A stretch of DNA of 7,955 nt from contig CALJKL010000101.1 of NCBI GenBank assembly GCA_937973555.1, forward strand, positions 1 to 7,955, read 5' to 3'. The notes under the pieces are model-generated. The model was not told the origin of the DNA, did not search any database, and saw only the letters and a list, made by a program, of their open reading frames with translations. Of this stretch, positions 1 through 4,695 are shown piece by piece (within the stretch, counting starts at the first letter, position 1; the number at the start of each line of letters is the position of its first letter). A program made the position numbers and the translations under genes. This DNA is from an uncultured Flavobacteriales bacterium (GTDB lineage Bacteria; Bacteroidota; Bacteroidia; Flavobacteriales; Weeksellaceae).

Positions 1-2
1 CT

Positions 3-203
3 CAAAAGGTAAGGGCTGATAAAAATGGTTATTTGTACAATGTAGATACCATCCCGATAAAATTTACTACCACCCAATTAATATACAAAGATGAAATGAT
101 GGTGGAACATACTGTCTACATAACCAACAAAGGGAAATATTTCTATTTCTCAAAAAACAAAAAAGGGAAAAGAATAAAAAAGTATCTTACTATAATCAAT
201 TAA
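3..203 (+). CDS. 3' end of an unrecognised gene (partial)
   Basis: An open frame enters from the left edge and stops with TAA at 201-203, giving 66 visible residues. It has no plausible start near the edge; the only in-frame ATGs are internal (the EMMVE segment), so the gene begins outside the window. The C-terminus is strongly basic and aromatic (GKYFYFSKNKKGKRIKKYL), which could bind nucleic acid or simply be a lysine-rich tail. I do not recognise a family. It lies 10 bases before the next gene on the same strand and is probably in the same transcript. Confidence 0.6.
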   Translation, partial: QKVRADKNGYLYNVDTIPIKFTTTQLIYKDEMMVEHTVYITNKGKYFYFSKNKKGKRIKKYLTIIN

Positions 204-213
204 AAAATAAATC

Positions 214-453
214 ATGAGTGAAACTAACATTTTAACAAAGACTGCCAGCGACAAACACGCTGAATTATTACGGGAGGGGGAATATGATTTCTTAACCCCT
301 ACTACAGTAAATGAAAAAACATTTATGCTTGGTTATTTGGAAGGGGTTAAGTATTACGCAGAAATGAATCTTAAAGCATTAAATGGTAATCATTCCTATT
401 CTGGTATTTTAGAAATAAGAGAGGAGAATGTAGTGCTTTCAAGAAATATGTAA
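214..453 (+). CDS. Hypothetical protein, 79 aa
   Basis: A small soluble protein starting MSETNILTK with no signal peptide, membrane segment or cysteine. It is mildly acidic, with a probable helix around residues 10-24 and a segment around 36-50 (FMLGYLEGVKYYAEM) that could be a second helix. The ATG follows an A-rich leader (taaaaaataaatc), the usual start context in Bacteroidota, which lack a strong Shine-Dalgarno preference. It lies between two genes on the same strand with short gaps (10 and 36 bases), supporting a small operon. I do not recognise the family; the function is unknown. Confidence 0.65.
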   Translation: MSETNILTKTASDKHAELLREGEYDFLTPTTVNEKTFMLGYLEGVKYYAEMNLKALNGNHSYSGILEIREENVVLSRNM

Positions 454-489
454 AACAATTTTTTATCACTAAAATAAATCAAAACAACT

Positions 490-816
490 ATGTGGCACTT
501 TATCACACAACACCCGGTATTATTTATTGTACTTGGTGGAATATTGGTTCTATTGTTTTTGTTGGTTTTTCTCCCTGAATTACAGGAACGACTGACAAGG
601 GAATGGGCTTATACAGAAATAGAAACAGAAATTAAAAATGCTAAATCTTATTCTGATTTAAAAAGAGTTGAAGCCAGCATGATAATATTCAAAAAAACAT
701 TTTGCAATACAGTAAGGGGAACTGATTTATGGGTAAAAATGAATGATCTATGGGAAGAAAAGGAAAAAAGTATTATCCCCTCAATAGGTCTTTACAAAAG
801 ACTTATGTACAATTAA
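490..816 (+). CDS. Small membrane protein with one N-terminal TM helix, 108 aa
   Basis: Residues 9-29 form one strongly hydrophobic segment (VLFIVLGGILVLLFLLVFLP) after a short MWHFITQHP head; the remaining 79 residues are charged and mostly helical. This suggests an anchored protein with a soluble tail. The segment ends without a signal-peptidase site or a lipobox, so it is more likely an anchor than a cleaved signal. The tail (ETEIKNAKSYSDLKRVEASM) looks helical but is not a clear heptad coiled coil. It is the last gene of the left plus-strand unit and is followed by a hairpin terminator. No family recognised. Confidence 0.65.
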   Translation: MWHFITQHPVLFIVLGGILVLLFLLVFLPELQERLTREWAYTEIETEIKNAKSYSDLKRVEASMIIFKKTFCNTVRGTDLWVKMNDLWEEKEKSIIPSIGLYKRLMYN

Positions 817-844
817 AAGTTTAGGTAGTTGTAGTTAAGAAAGA

Positions 845-868
845 GCCAAATTATTTCTATTCTTTGGC
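845..868 (+). other. Weak hairpin downstream of the 490-816 gene
   Basis: GCCAAA (845-850) pairs with TTTGGC (863-868) across a 12-base loop. A short T-run (GTTTTTAAAA) follows three bases later. It could be a weak first terminator or a processing stem ahead of the stronger one at 887-918. The short stem and long loop keep confidence low. Confidence 0.3.
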
Positions 869-886
869 ACCGTTTTTAAAAGTGAA

Positions 887-918
887 GCCCCTGATAGTCT
901 TATCGGAGGCTTTTTTTT
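887..918 (+). terminator. Intrinsic terminator, probably shared by converging genes
   Basis: GCCCCTGATA (887-896) pairs with TATCGGAGGC (901-910) around the loop GTCT, giving ten positions with one C-A mismatch and one G-T pair. Eight T follow at 911-918. This is a standard intrinsic terminator for the plus-strand gene ending at 816. The T-run abuts the stop codon (917-919) of the minus-strand gene. On that strand the hairpin is followed by a moderately U-rich stretch (TTCACTTTTAAAAA), so it may work in both directions. Confidence 0.8.
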
Positions 919-1216
919 ATTCTTCTTCTTCGTCAAATGGGATAGGTGGAATAGTTGAGGGAGGGATTATTTTTTCAATCATTACTTCCACTTCTTTTAT
1001 TTGGGATGCAGACTTTTCTCCCTTTTCTACGGTATAGGCTAATCTTCTAAGTCTCCTTTGAAAAGCATTTAATGGGCGATGATGAGCCAAACGCCAATTA
1101 TTGATAATGATAAGCGCATCATCTATACTCATTCCATTTACAGAAACTCCGCTAATTAAAACCTTGCCTGCGGTGTTATATTCAGTCGAGGTGAATTTTG
1201 GTGCTACCCATGCCAT
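917..1216 (-). CDS. RelA/SpoT N-terminal-like protein lacking the synthetase core, 99 aa
   Basis: Residues 1-60 resemble, from my knowledge of the family, the N-terminal helical segment of RelA/SpoT-type (p)ppGpp synthetases of the ToxSAS/CapRel sort. The opening MAWVAPKFTSTEYNTAGKVL is like their W-x-P-x-[YF]-S...AG pattern, and NNWRLAHHRPLNAFQRRLR (39-57) matches their NNWRxSHxxPLNxFQxxLR motif closely. In full-length members (about 300-400 residues) the catalytic domain follows. Here there is only a short helical stretch (61-84), a proline-rich linker and an acidic end, FDEEEE. The frame is intact, with its own candidate promoter and a terminator, so it looks like a kept gene rather than decay. 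I chose ATG at 1216; a TTG six codons upstream is in frame, but the family motif begins at MAW. Enzymatic activity is not expected. The role is unknown; binding a partner of the full-length enzyme is speculation. Confidence 0.55.
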   Translation of the reverse strand: MAWVAPKFTSTEYNTAGKVLISGVSVNGMSIDDALIIINNWRLAHHRPLNAFQRRLRRLAYTVEKGEKSASQIKEVEVMIEKIIPPSTIPPIPFDEEEE

Positions 1217-1249
1217 ATAAAATATTTTTATCAAAAATAATACTTCCTA

Positions 1250-1266
1250 CATGCAAATCATGCAAA
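1250..1266 (+). repeat. Tandem CATGCAAA octamers (putative operator)
   Basis: CATGCAAA occurs at 1250-1257 and again at 1259-1266, one base apart. The same octamer appears twice more, in opposite orientations, inside the inverted repeat at 1318-1355. Four copies within about 105 bases of a non-coding divergent region suggest binding sites for a regulator. Confidence 0.5.
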
Positions 1267-1270
1267 ATTA
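1263..1270 (-). promoter_or_regulatory. Candidate Bacteroidota -7 promoter box
   Basis: On the minus strand this reads TAATTTTG, an exact match to the Bacteroidota -7 consensus TAnnTTTG, 46 bases upstream of the ATG at 1216. No clear -33 TTG box is visible at the expected distance. The box overlaps one CATGCAAA octamer (1259-1266), so a protein bound there would compete with RNA polymerase. Confidence 0.4.
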
Positions 1271-1317
1271 TAAACATTTTATAAAATATTGATTATTATT
1301 ACATTATGATATATTTT

Positions 1318-1355
1318 TTTAGCATGCAAATTAAAATACTGTTTTGCATGCTAAA
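1318..1355. promoter_or_regulatory. Perfect 13-bp inverted repeat, putative operator
   Basis: TTTAGCATGCAAA (1318-1330) and TTTGCATGCTAAA (1343-1355) are exact reverse complements separated by 12 bases. Each arm contains the self-complementary core GCATGC and one CATGCAAA octamer. The repeat lies 40-77 bases upstream of the transposase-like start at 1395. A dimeric or tetrameric regulator site is the most likely reading. A terminal inverted repeat of an IS1595-type element is possible, but these normally lie at opposite ends of an element, not back to back upstream of the gene. Confidence 0.55.
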
Positions 1356-1394
1356 TATATTCATTATATTTAAGTTCTGAATAATAATAGCGCA

Positions 1395-1730
1395 ATGAAA
1401 ACATTCAAAAACATATTCGATTTTCAAAAAGAGTTTAACAGCGAAGAAAAGTGTCGCCAGTATTTGGAAGAGCAACGTTGGAACGGTACACCTGCTTGCC
1501 CTTTCTGCGGCTCTATAAACGTTTGTCGGTTTACTAATGGCAAAATATTTAAATGCAGGGAAAAACAATGCAGGCAAAAATTTTCCGTAACTGTTGGCAC
1601 TATCTATGAAAACACTAAAATACCATTGTCAAAATGGTTCTTAGCTACATATATTCTTTCTGTTCACAGCAAAGGGATTAGTAGTTTACAATTAGCAAGC
1701 TGGTTAGGCGTAACACAAAAATTCACCTGA
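1395..1730 (+). pseudogene. Truncated IS1595-family (ISXO2-like) transposase
   Basis: The 111 residues match the N-terminus of IS1595-type transposases. A zinc ribbon has its cysteine pairs at C35/C38 (ACPFCGS) and C54/C59 (KCREKQC). It is followed by FSVTVGTIYENTKIPLSKWF and GISSLQLASWLGVTQK, the conserved stretch before the family's usual TAWFMLHRIR segment. The reading breaks exactly there: two odd residues (FT) and a TGA stop. Full-length members run to about 300 residues and carry a DDE catalytic domain, of which I see nothing downstream. The remnant therefore cannot transpose. The zinc-ribbon part has no internal stops or shifts, so the break is recent or the domain is kept for DNA binding. 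The sequence after the break belongs to an unrelated frame. Confidence 0.8.
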
Positions 1731-1917
1731 AAAGCCAATTAATTGTTTGTTGCCTATTGTACCAAAATCAGCAAATGATTATATAGCTATTGATGGGATA
1801 TGTTACAGGTGTAATAAAATAACTTATTCTAAAAATGGAATAAAATTAGACTTTGCAGTACATTCTCCTACATTAAAAGACTTAAAAGAAAGATATTCTA
1901 TAAAATATGGGTTATAA
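1714..1917 (+). pseudogene. Start-less fragment of an unrecognised gene fused behind the transposase remnant
   Basis: In the +1 frame relative to the transposase, sequence is open from just after a TAA at 1711-1713 to TAA at 1915-1917, 67 codons. It reads sensibly (PEKPINCLLPIVPKSANDYIAI, then DGICYRCNKITYSKNG and DFAVHSPTLKDLKERYSIKYGL) and contains a single CxxC. It has no ATG and no leader, so it looks like the 3' end of a gene whose front was removed when it joined the transposase remnant near 1717-1722. It is not recognisable IS1595 DDE-domain sequence. Its end overlaps the 3' end of the converging gene at 1898-2104 by 20 bases. The family is unknown; a start at TTG is possible but unlikely. 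Confidence 0.4.
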
Positions 1918-2104
1918 AATCGTGTAACTTTTTTTCAAATTCCCCACTACCCCTAATATACCCCCTTAATTCTTTTTTTTGTTCTTCTGTAAATTCTTTC
2001 CAATCATTATTAAATACAGGAACTCTTTCAGGATTTTTCAACTCCTTTAATTGCCGTATTAAATCATTAAATTCAGATTGCGATATTGGTTCTTTTTTGG
2101 TCAT
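1898..2104 (-). CDS. Hypothetical protein, 68 aa
   Basis: A small, highly charged, helical protein (MTKKEPISQSEFNDLIRQL, later WKEFTEEQKKELRGYIRGSG) with no membrane segment or cysteine. I chose the ATG at 2104; an in-frame TTG two codons upstream is less likely. It lies beyond the terminator at 2132-2157 that closes the lysis operon, so it is transcribed by read-through or from a promoter in the very short gap. Its 3' end overlaps the remnant frame at 1714-1917 tail to tail. No family recognised. Confidence 0.55.
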   Translation of the reverse strand: MTKKEPISQSEFNDLIRQLKELKNPERVPVFNNDWKEFTEEQKKELRGYIRGSGEFEKKLHDFITHIL

Positions 2105-2131
2105 GGTCAAACAAGTATATAGTTACCTAAA

Positions 2132-2157
2132 AATCCCCTTATGGAAATAAGGGGATT
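2132..2157 (-). terminator. Intrinsic terminator of the lysis operon
   Basis: AATCCCCTTAT (2132-2142) and ATAAGGGGATT (2147-2157) form a perfect 11-bp stem with a four-base loop. On the minus strand the stem runs into GGGGATTTTTAGG, giving a T-run after the GC-rich stem. It starts 25 bases beyond the stop codon of the endolysin gene, the expected place for the operon terminator. The plus-strand reading has a GGAA (GNRA-type) loop but a poor T-run. Confidence 0.8.
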
Positions 2158-2182
2158 GCTTATACATGAATCGTAAAACACA

Positions 2183-2710
2183 CTAAACATATTTTCGCAT
2201 CATAGCGATTATCTTTTTTAAGTTGGTGGCGTAATTTGGATCGGTTGCGTACCCGGCTTCTGCTATTTCCTCAATAAATCTTTCCGGGTTATCTTTAAAT
2301 TTTAAGGCTTCAGCATAGCGTGGATTCTTTAAAAAGAAATTGCCATGATCGGTAAAACATTCTTCCGGGGAATTGTATTTTCTAAAATAATCTTTAACCT
2401 TGTATTTAAACCATTTTTGACCGTTTCGGATTACAGGGGTAACACTTATCACTTCCGGGAATTTAAGATCAGCCCTGCGGCTGTATTCTGTTGTGGTTAG
2501 TAATTGTTCATTACCATTTATGCCATCCGTATCCTTAATGCCGAACATCATCCACCCGACAGAGGAGGCATTCCATCCCGATTCCCACGCTCCCTGTGCA
2601 AGTAAAGCTAAAGCATTGATACCTGTCTTTTGTTCTGATTCTTTAGCGTATGGTAAAAAGAAACTAACAAAACCTTTTGGTGATAGCTTTTGATTGGGAT
2701 TAACTGTCAT
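2183..2710 (-). CDS. Phage endolysin, GH73-type endo-beta-N-acetylglucosaminidase
   Basis: This 175-residue protein should cut the N-acetylglucosamine linkage in peptidoglycan at lysis. The GH73 (FlgJ/LytG-type) signature is clear. LLAQGAWESGWN (36-47) carries the expected catalytic glutamate E43, MMFGIK (54-59) matches the family's LFGIK, and GYATDPNYATNLKKII (153-168) matches the C-terminal GYATDPxYAxKLxxII motif. The length fits a bare catalytic domain with no cell-wall-binding module. It has no signal peptide, so it needs a holin to reach the periplasm, and one candidate lies at 3458-3736. It is the last gene of a tight minus-strand operon and is followed by a strong terminator. ATG at 2710 is the natural start. 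An autolysin of host origin is the alternative, but the setting favours a phage enzyme. Confidence 0.88.
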   Translation of the reverse strand: MTVNPNQKLSPKGFVSFFLPYAKESEQKTGINALALLAQGAWESGWNASSVGWMMFGIKDTDGINGNEQLLTTTEYSRRADLKFPEVISVTPVIRNGQKWFKYKVKDYFRKYNSPEECFTDHGNFFLKNPRYAEALKFKDNPERFIEEIAEAGYATDPNYATNLKKIIAMMRKYV

Positions 2711-2718
2711 TGGGAATA

Positions 2719-3048
2719 CTATGCTTTAGTTATAAATTGAGCAATAACTGAAATAAACGTAGTGATGATTGTTTGAACTGTTGCGTTCTGTGTGTCTTTT
2801 GCTAACATTTGTCCGAATACTTCAAACGTAGCTAATTGTGCTTTCAAAATTTCAGGAAATTCTTTTAAGCGAGAATCTCTAAATTCAGCACTTAATTCCT
2901 CGTCCATTAAATCAGTTAGTAATTGGGAGTTGTTTACAAGATAATAACTTAATGCTCCCGTGGCTTCGGGAACATGAGGGATTGCCGCTTGCTTTAATGC
3001 TTCCTCGCTTGCTTGAATAATATCTTTAATGCTTATTGTTGTGGGCAT
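2719..3048 (-). CDS. Hypothetical lysis-cassette protein, 109 aa
   Basis: A mostly helical, acidic protein with no signal peptide. The last 20 or so residues (VQTIITTFISVIAQFITKA) are hydrophobic and could be an amphipathic helix or a C-terminal membrane anchor. The centre is rich in Leu, Glu and Ala (SQLLTDLMDEELSAEF). It lies between the lipoprotein gene (6-base gap) and the endolysin gene (8-base gap), so it is surely co-transcribed with them. A role in lysis, such as helping the holin or holding back the enzyme, follows only from position. I do not recognise the family. Confidence 0.65.
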   Translation of the reverse strand: MPTTISIKDIIQASEEALKQAAIPHVPEATGALSYYLVNNSQLLTDLMDEELSAEFRDSRLKEFPEILKAQLATFEVFGQMLAKDTQNATVQTIITTFISVIAQFITKA

Positions 3049-3054
3049 GATCTT

Positions 3055-3456
3055 TTATTTTATTGCGTTTTCAGAATCTATTCTTGATTTAAAGTAACCA
3101 TCCATTATCTGCCTTTCAATATTGGCTTCTTTGGCCGTCAATGTTCCCTTCCCTTTGTGGTATCCTTGACGCATAGCCCATCCCTTTATTAGTAATTCAT
3201 CCTGACGACAAAGAGCGGATGCTGAATTTCTTTTTTTATCTTCTGCATACAAAGTATCTAATGATGCGGCCACCGATACATACTGCGGCTCATGATCTTT
3301 ATAATCCCTTTCCCCTCTTACCATTTCCTGATACATAGCTTTTACTGTAAAATATGCTTCATTCAGGCGGTTGCTTTGGGATTCGCTTTTTGTTAAATAC
3401 TTATCGCAGGAAATAAAACAAGCGGCAAGAGCAATAAATAAAAATGTTTTTTTCAT
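3055..3456 (-). CDS. Lipoprotein of the lysis cassette, 133 aa (candidate outer-membrane spanin)
   Basis: The N-terminus MKKTFLFIALAACFISCDK is a lipoprotein signal. Two cysteines could be lipidated: C13 in LAAC, the textbook lipobox, or C17 in ISCDK, a form common in Bacteroidota. The mature part is hydrophilic and rich in charged helical sequence (NRLNEAYFTVKAMYQEMVRG; TAKEANIERQIMDGYF). It sits one base from the holin-like gene upstream and six bases from the next gene, inside the lysis operon. Lipoproteins in this position often act as spanins that fuse the inner and outer membranes at lysis. I infer that role from place and lipidation only. It lacks the usual proline-rich stretch of Rz1 and has no nested inner-membrane partner. 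Confidence 0.72.
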   Translation of the reverse strand: MKKTFLFIALAACFISCDKYLTKSESQSNRLNEAYFTVKAMYQEMVRGERDYKDHEPQYVSVAASLDTLYAEDKKRNSASALCRQDELLIKGWAMRQGYHKGKGTLTAKEANIERQIMDGYFKSRIDSENAIK

Positions 3457-3457
3457 A

Positions 3458-3736
3458 TTATTTAGATGTTATATTATTACCTTCTGCATCTTTAATTTGG
3501 CCGCCTTGTTTTTCAATTAATTTAATAGCAGCACTTGTATCATTGGTAAAGAAATTCTTAATGATATAAGCTAATCCGGCTGATGCACCGGCTGTTAAAA
3601 CTTGTTTCCAATCAATATCAAAAGAACCTGTACTTACAGTATTGTAAAGAATAATTAAAACAGGTGCTAAAACTGAAATAAGAAGTCCTTTTAAAAAGTC
3701 ATTCCAATTTATCGAAAAGGTGGTGGATTTCATCAT
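3458..3736 (-). CDS. Holin-like protein with two TM helices, 92 aa
   Basis: Two hydrophobic helices, residues 14-33 (FLKGLLISVLAPVLIILY) and 45-63 (QVLTAGASAGLAYIIKNFF), are joined by a short polar turn and followed by a charged C-terminal tail. Size and layout fit small phage holins found beside endolysin genes in Bacteroidota phages; the pattern WxxFLKGLL...W...LAYxxKNFFTN is one I associate with them. It would permeabilise the inner membrane and release the signal-less endolysin encoded two genes downstream. ATGATG at 3736/3733 allows two starts; residue 1 or 2 makes little difference. The 60-base leader upstream is AT-rich and includes a near match to the -7 promoter box (TATATTTA), so a secondary promoter is possible. 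Confidence 0.68.
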   Translation of the reverse strand: MMKSTTFSINWNDFLKGLLISVLAPVLIILYNTVSTGSFDIDWKQVLTAGASAGLAYIIKNFFTNDTSAAIKLIEKQGGQIKDAEGNNITSK

Positions 3737-3796
3737 TTTTGTGTTTTTTTGGTGGTTAGAGTATATGTAAATATAATAATTTTTGTAATAAAAAAG

Positions 3797-4015
3797 CTAT
3801 TTTGAATCGTTATAAACAACGGTTTTATTAACTATTAATCTGTTTATGTTTAAAAAGCTATCGGCTAGGTGCTGGTTGTAGGGTGAGAGGGTTTTTATTT
3901 CGTTGTAAAGGTTGTTATTCACTTTAATGGGTGCGCCTCCTATTGAGTTAATGGATGATGCAGAAAAGCATAAAGTAACGACTGCAATTATTAATATGTT
4001 AATCCCATTTTTCAT
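3797..4015 (-). CDS. Small secreted or membrane-anchored protein, 72 aa
   Basis: From the ATG at 4015 the protein starts with MKNGINILIIAVVTLCFSASS, a good Sec signal peptide with likely cleavage after the SAS region. About 50 polar residues follow (IKVNNNLYNEIKTLSPYNQH), forming a helical mature part. The frame is open further upstream, through another ATG at 4033 and a TTG at 4105, but the TTG lies inside the preceding gene and adds a polar stretch before the hydrophobic segment, so I prefer 4015. The single cysteine C16 is not in a lipobox. It lies between a TM/coiled-coil gene and the holin-like gene. A role in lysis or envelope contact is inferred from position only. Confidence 0.6.
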   Translation of the reverse strand: MKNGINILIIAVVTLCFSASSINSIGGAPIKVNNNLYNEIKTLSPYNQHLADSFLNINRLIVNKTVVYNDSK

Positions 4016-4064
4016 TAATCCATAAACGTACATAAGCCAAAAAAATTGAGCGATTAACTCATTT

Positions 4065-4355
4065 TTATTTGGTTGGTGGTTGCTTGGTGTATGAAGTGTC
4101 AACAAGTGCCTTAGTTTTATTTTGTTCTTCCAATAGTTTCAATAGGACGTTGGTTGAGCTTTCATTACATTTTAGGATAGCGGCATCGTATGTTTTCCTT
4201 TCTGAATATATTATATATTGCTGCGAAAGTATGATAATTATTAATACCGAAAACATCAATTTTATAATGCCTTGTTTGGCTAAGTTGTTTGTGAAACCCA
4301 GCGCATTAAGATCATTTCCCGTGTTAAATTCAACACCATCATTTTTAGGAGGCAT
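4065..4355 (-). CDS. TM plus helical tail protein, 96 aa (candidate inner-membrane spanin)
   Basis: Thirty polar residues are followed by one membrane helix at about 31-50 (IKLMFSVLIIIILSQQYIIY). A charged helical segment (residues 51-82, ERKTYDAAILKC and VLLKLLEEQNKTKALV) comes next, then a short threonine/proline-rich end. A TM helix with a C-terminal coiled-coil-like periplasmic part is the layout of inner-membrane spanins (Rz type), though these usually have a shorter N-terminal head. The lipoprotein gene 600 bases downstream could be its partner. ATG at 4355 follows an AAATGCC-type leader with no Shine-Dalgarno site. No family is firmly recognised. Confidence 0.6.
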   Translation of the reverse strand: MPPKNDGVEFNTGNDLNALGFTNNLAKQGIIKLMFSVLIIIILSQQYIIYSERKTYDAAILKCNESSTNVLLKLLEEQNKTKALVDTSYTKQPPTK

Positions 4356-4411
4356 TTAAAAAATCTTTGTTCTCAAAACTAACGAAAATTAGCTATTCTA
4401 AAGTATCGTTT

Positions 4412-4570
4412 TTAAAGATAAAGTCTATTCATGCACCTCCAATACATAACCGAAACAATAATTATCAATACTATCACATACATCCAGTACTTGTTATTCC
4501 CCTTTTTAAAATTCAGATAAATACCCCGCAAACACAAACATATAACAGTAAGCATTAGCGTTAGCATCAT
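4412..4570 (-). CDS. Very small two-TM membrane protein, 52 aa
   Basis: From ATG at 4570 the protein reads MMLTLMLTVICLCLRGIYLNF, then KKGNNKYW, then MYVIVLIIIVSVMYW and a short basic tail. It is two hydrophobic helices joined by a positively charged turn. The start is supported by AAAAAAGG three bases upstream of the ATG, one of the few Shine-Dalgarno-like sites here. An in-frame TTG eight codons earlier is the alternative. Two-helix proteins of this size in a lysis region may be holins, antiholins or pinholins, but composition alone cannot show that. A 63-codon frame on the opposite strand is less protein-like. Confidence 0.5.
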   Translation of the reverse strand: MMLTLMLTVICLCLRGIYLNFKKGNNKYWMYVIVLIIIVSVMYWRCMNRLYL

Positions 4571-4669
4571 TACCTTTTTTTTCAAATCATACAATAAAAT
4601 AAAATATTGGACGTTTTAATTTCTGCTTATGGGTATTTATAAATATCTAAGGAATCATGTGTAGGCAAC

Positions 4670-4691
4670 GGGGCTGTATTCTTATAGCCCC
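4670..4691. terminator. Hairpin after the beta-helix gene
   Basis: GGGGCTGTA (4670-4678) pairs with TATAGCCCC (4683-4691, one G-T pair) around a four-base loop, five bases past the stop codon of the beta-helix gene. On that gene's strand no T-run follows (GTTGCCTACACATG), whereas the plus strand has TCTTTTAATTT. It may attenuate transcription between the tail and lysis genes or protect the 3' end of the mRNA, rather than being a full terminator. Confidence 0.5.
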
Positions 4692-4695
4692 TCTT

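Noticed and set aside
1318..1355. Inverted repeat as the terminal repeats of an insertion sequence
   Set aside because: The two arms are only 12 bases apart and both lie upstream of the gene, whereas terminal repeats would flank it. No second copy is seen after the remnant.
1299..1577. A 92-codon minus-strand frame across the transposase remnant and the inverted repeat
   Set aside because: The plus strand encodes a recognisable zinc ribbon; the antisense frame would also cross the operator-like region.
2493..2693. A 66-codon plus-strand frame inside the endolysin gene
   Set aside because: It lies opposite the GH73 catalytic region, so it is a by-product of the real gene.
4069..4359. A 96-codon plus-strand frame opposite the TM/helical-tail gene
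   Set aside because: It is an exact shadow of the minus-strand gene, which has a better start, better composition and matches the direction of its operon.
4367..4558. A 63-codon plus-strand frame near the 52-residue membrane protein
   Set aside because: It is rich in His, Asn, Gln and Pro without hydrophobic core or motif, and it opposes the direction of the operon. The minus-strand frame has a ribosome-binding-like site and two clear TM helices.
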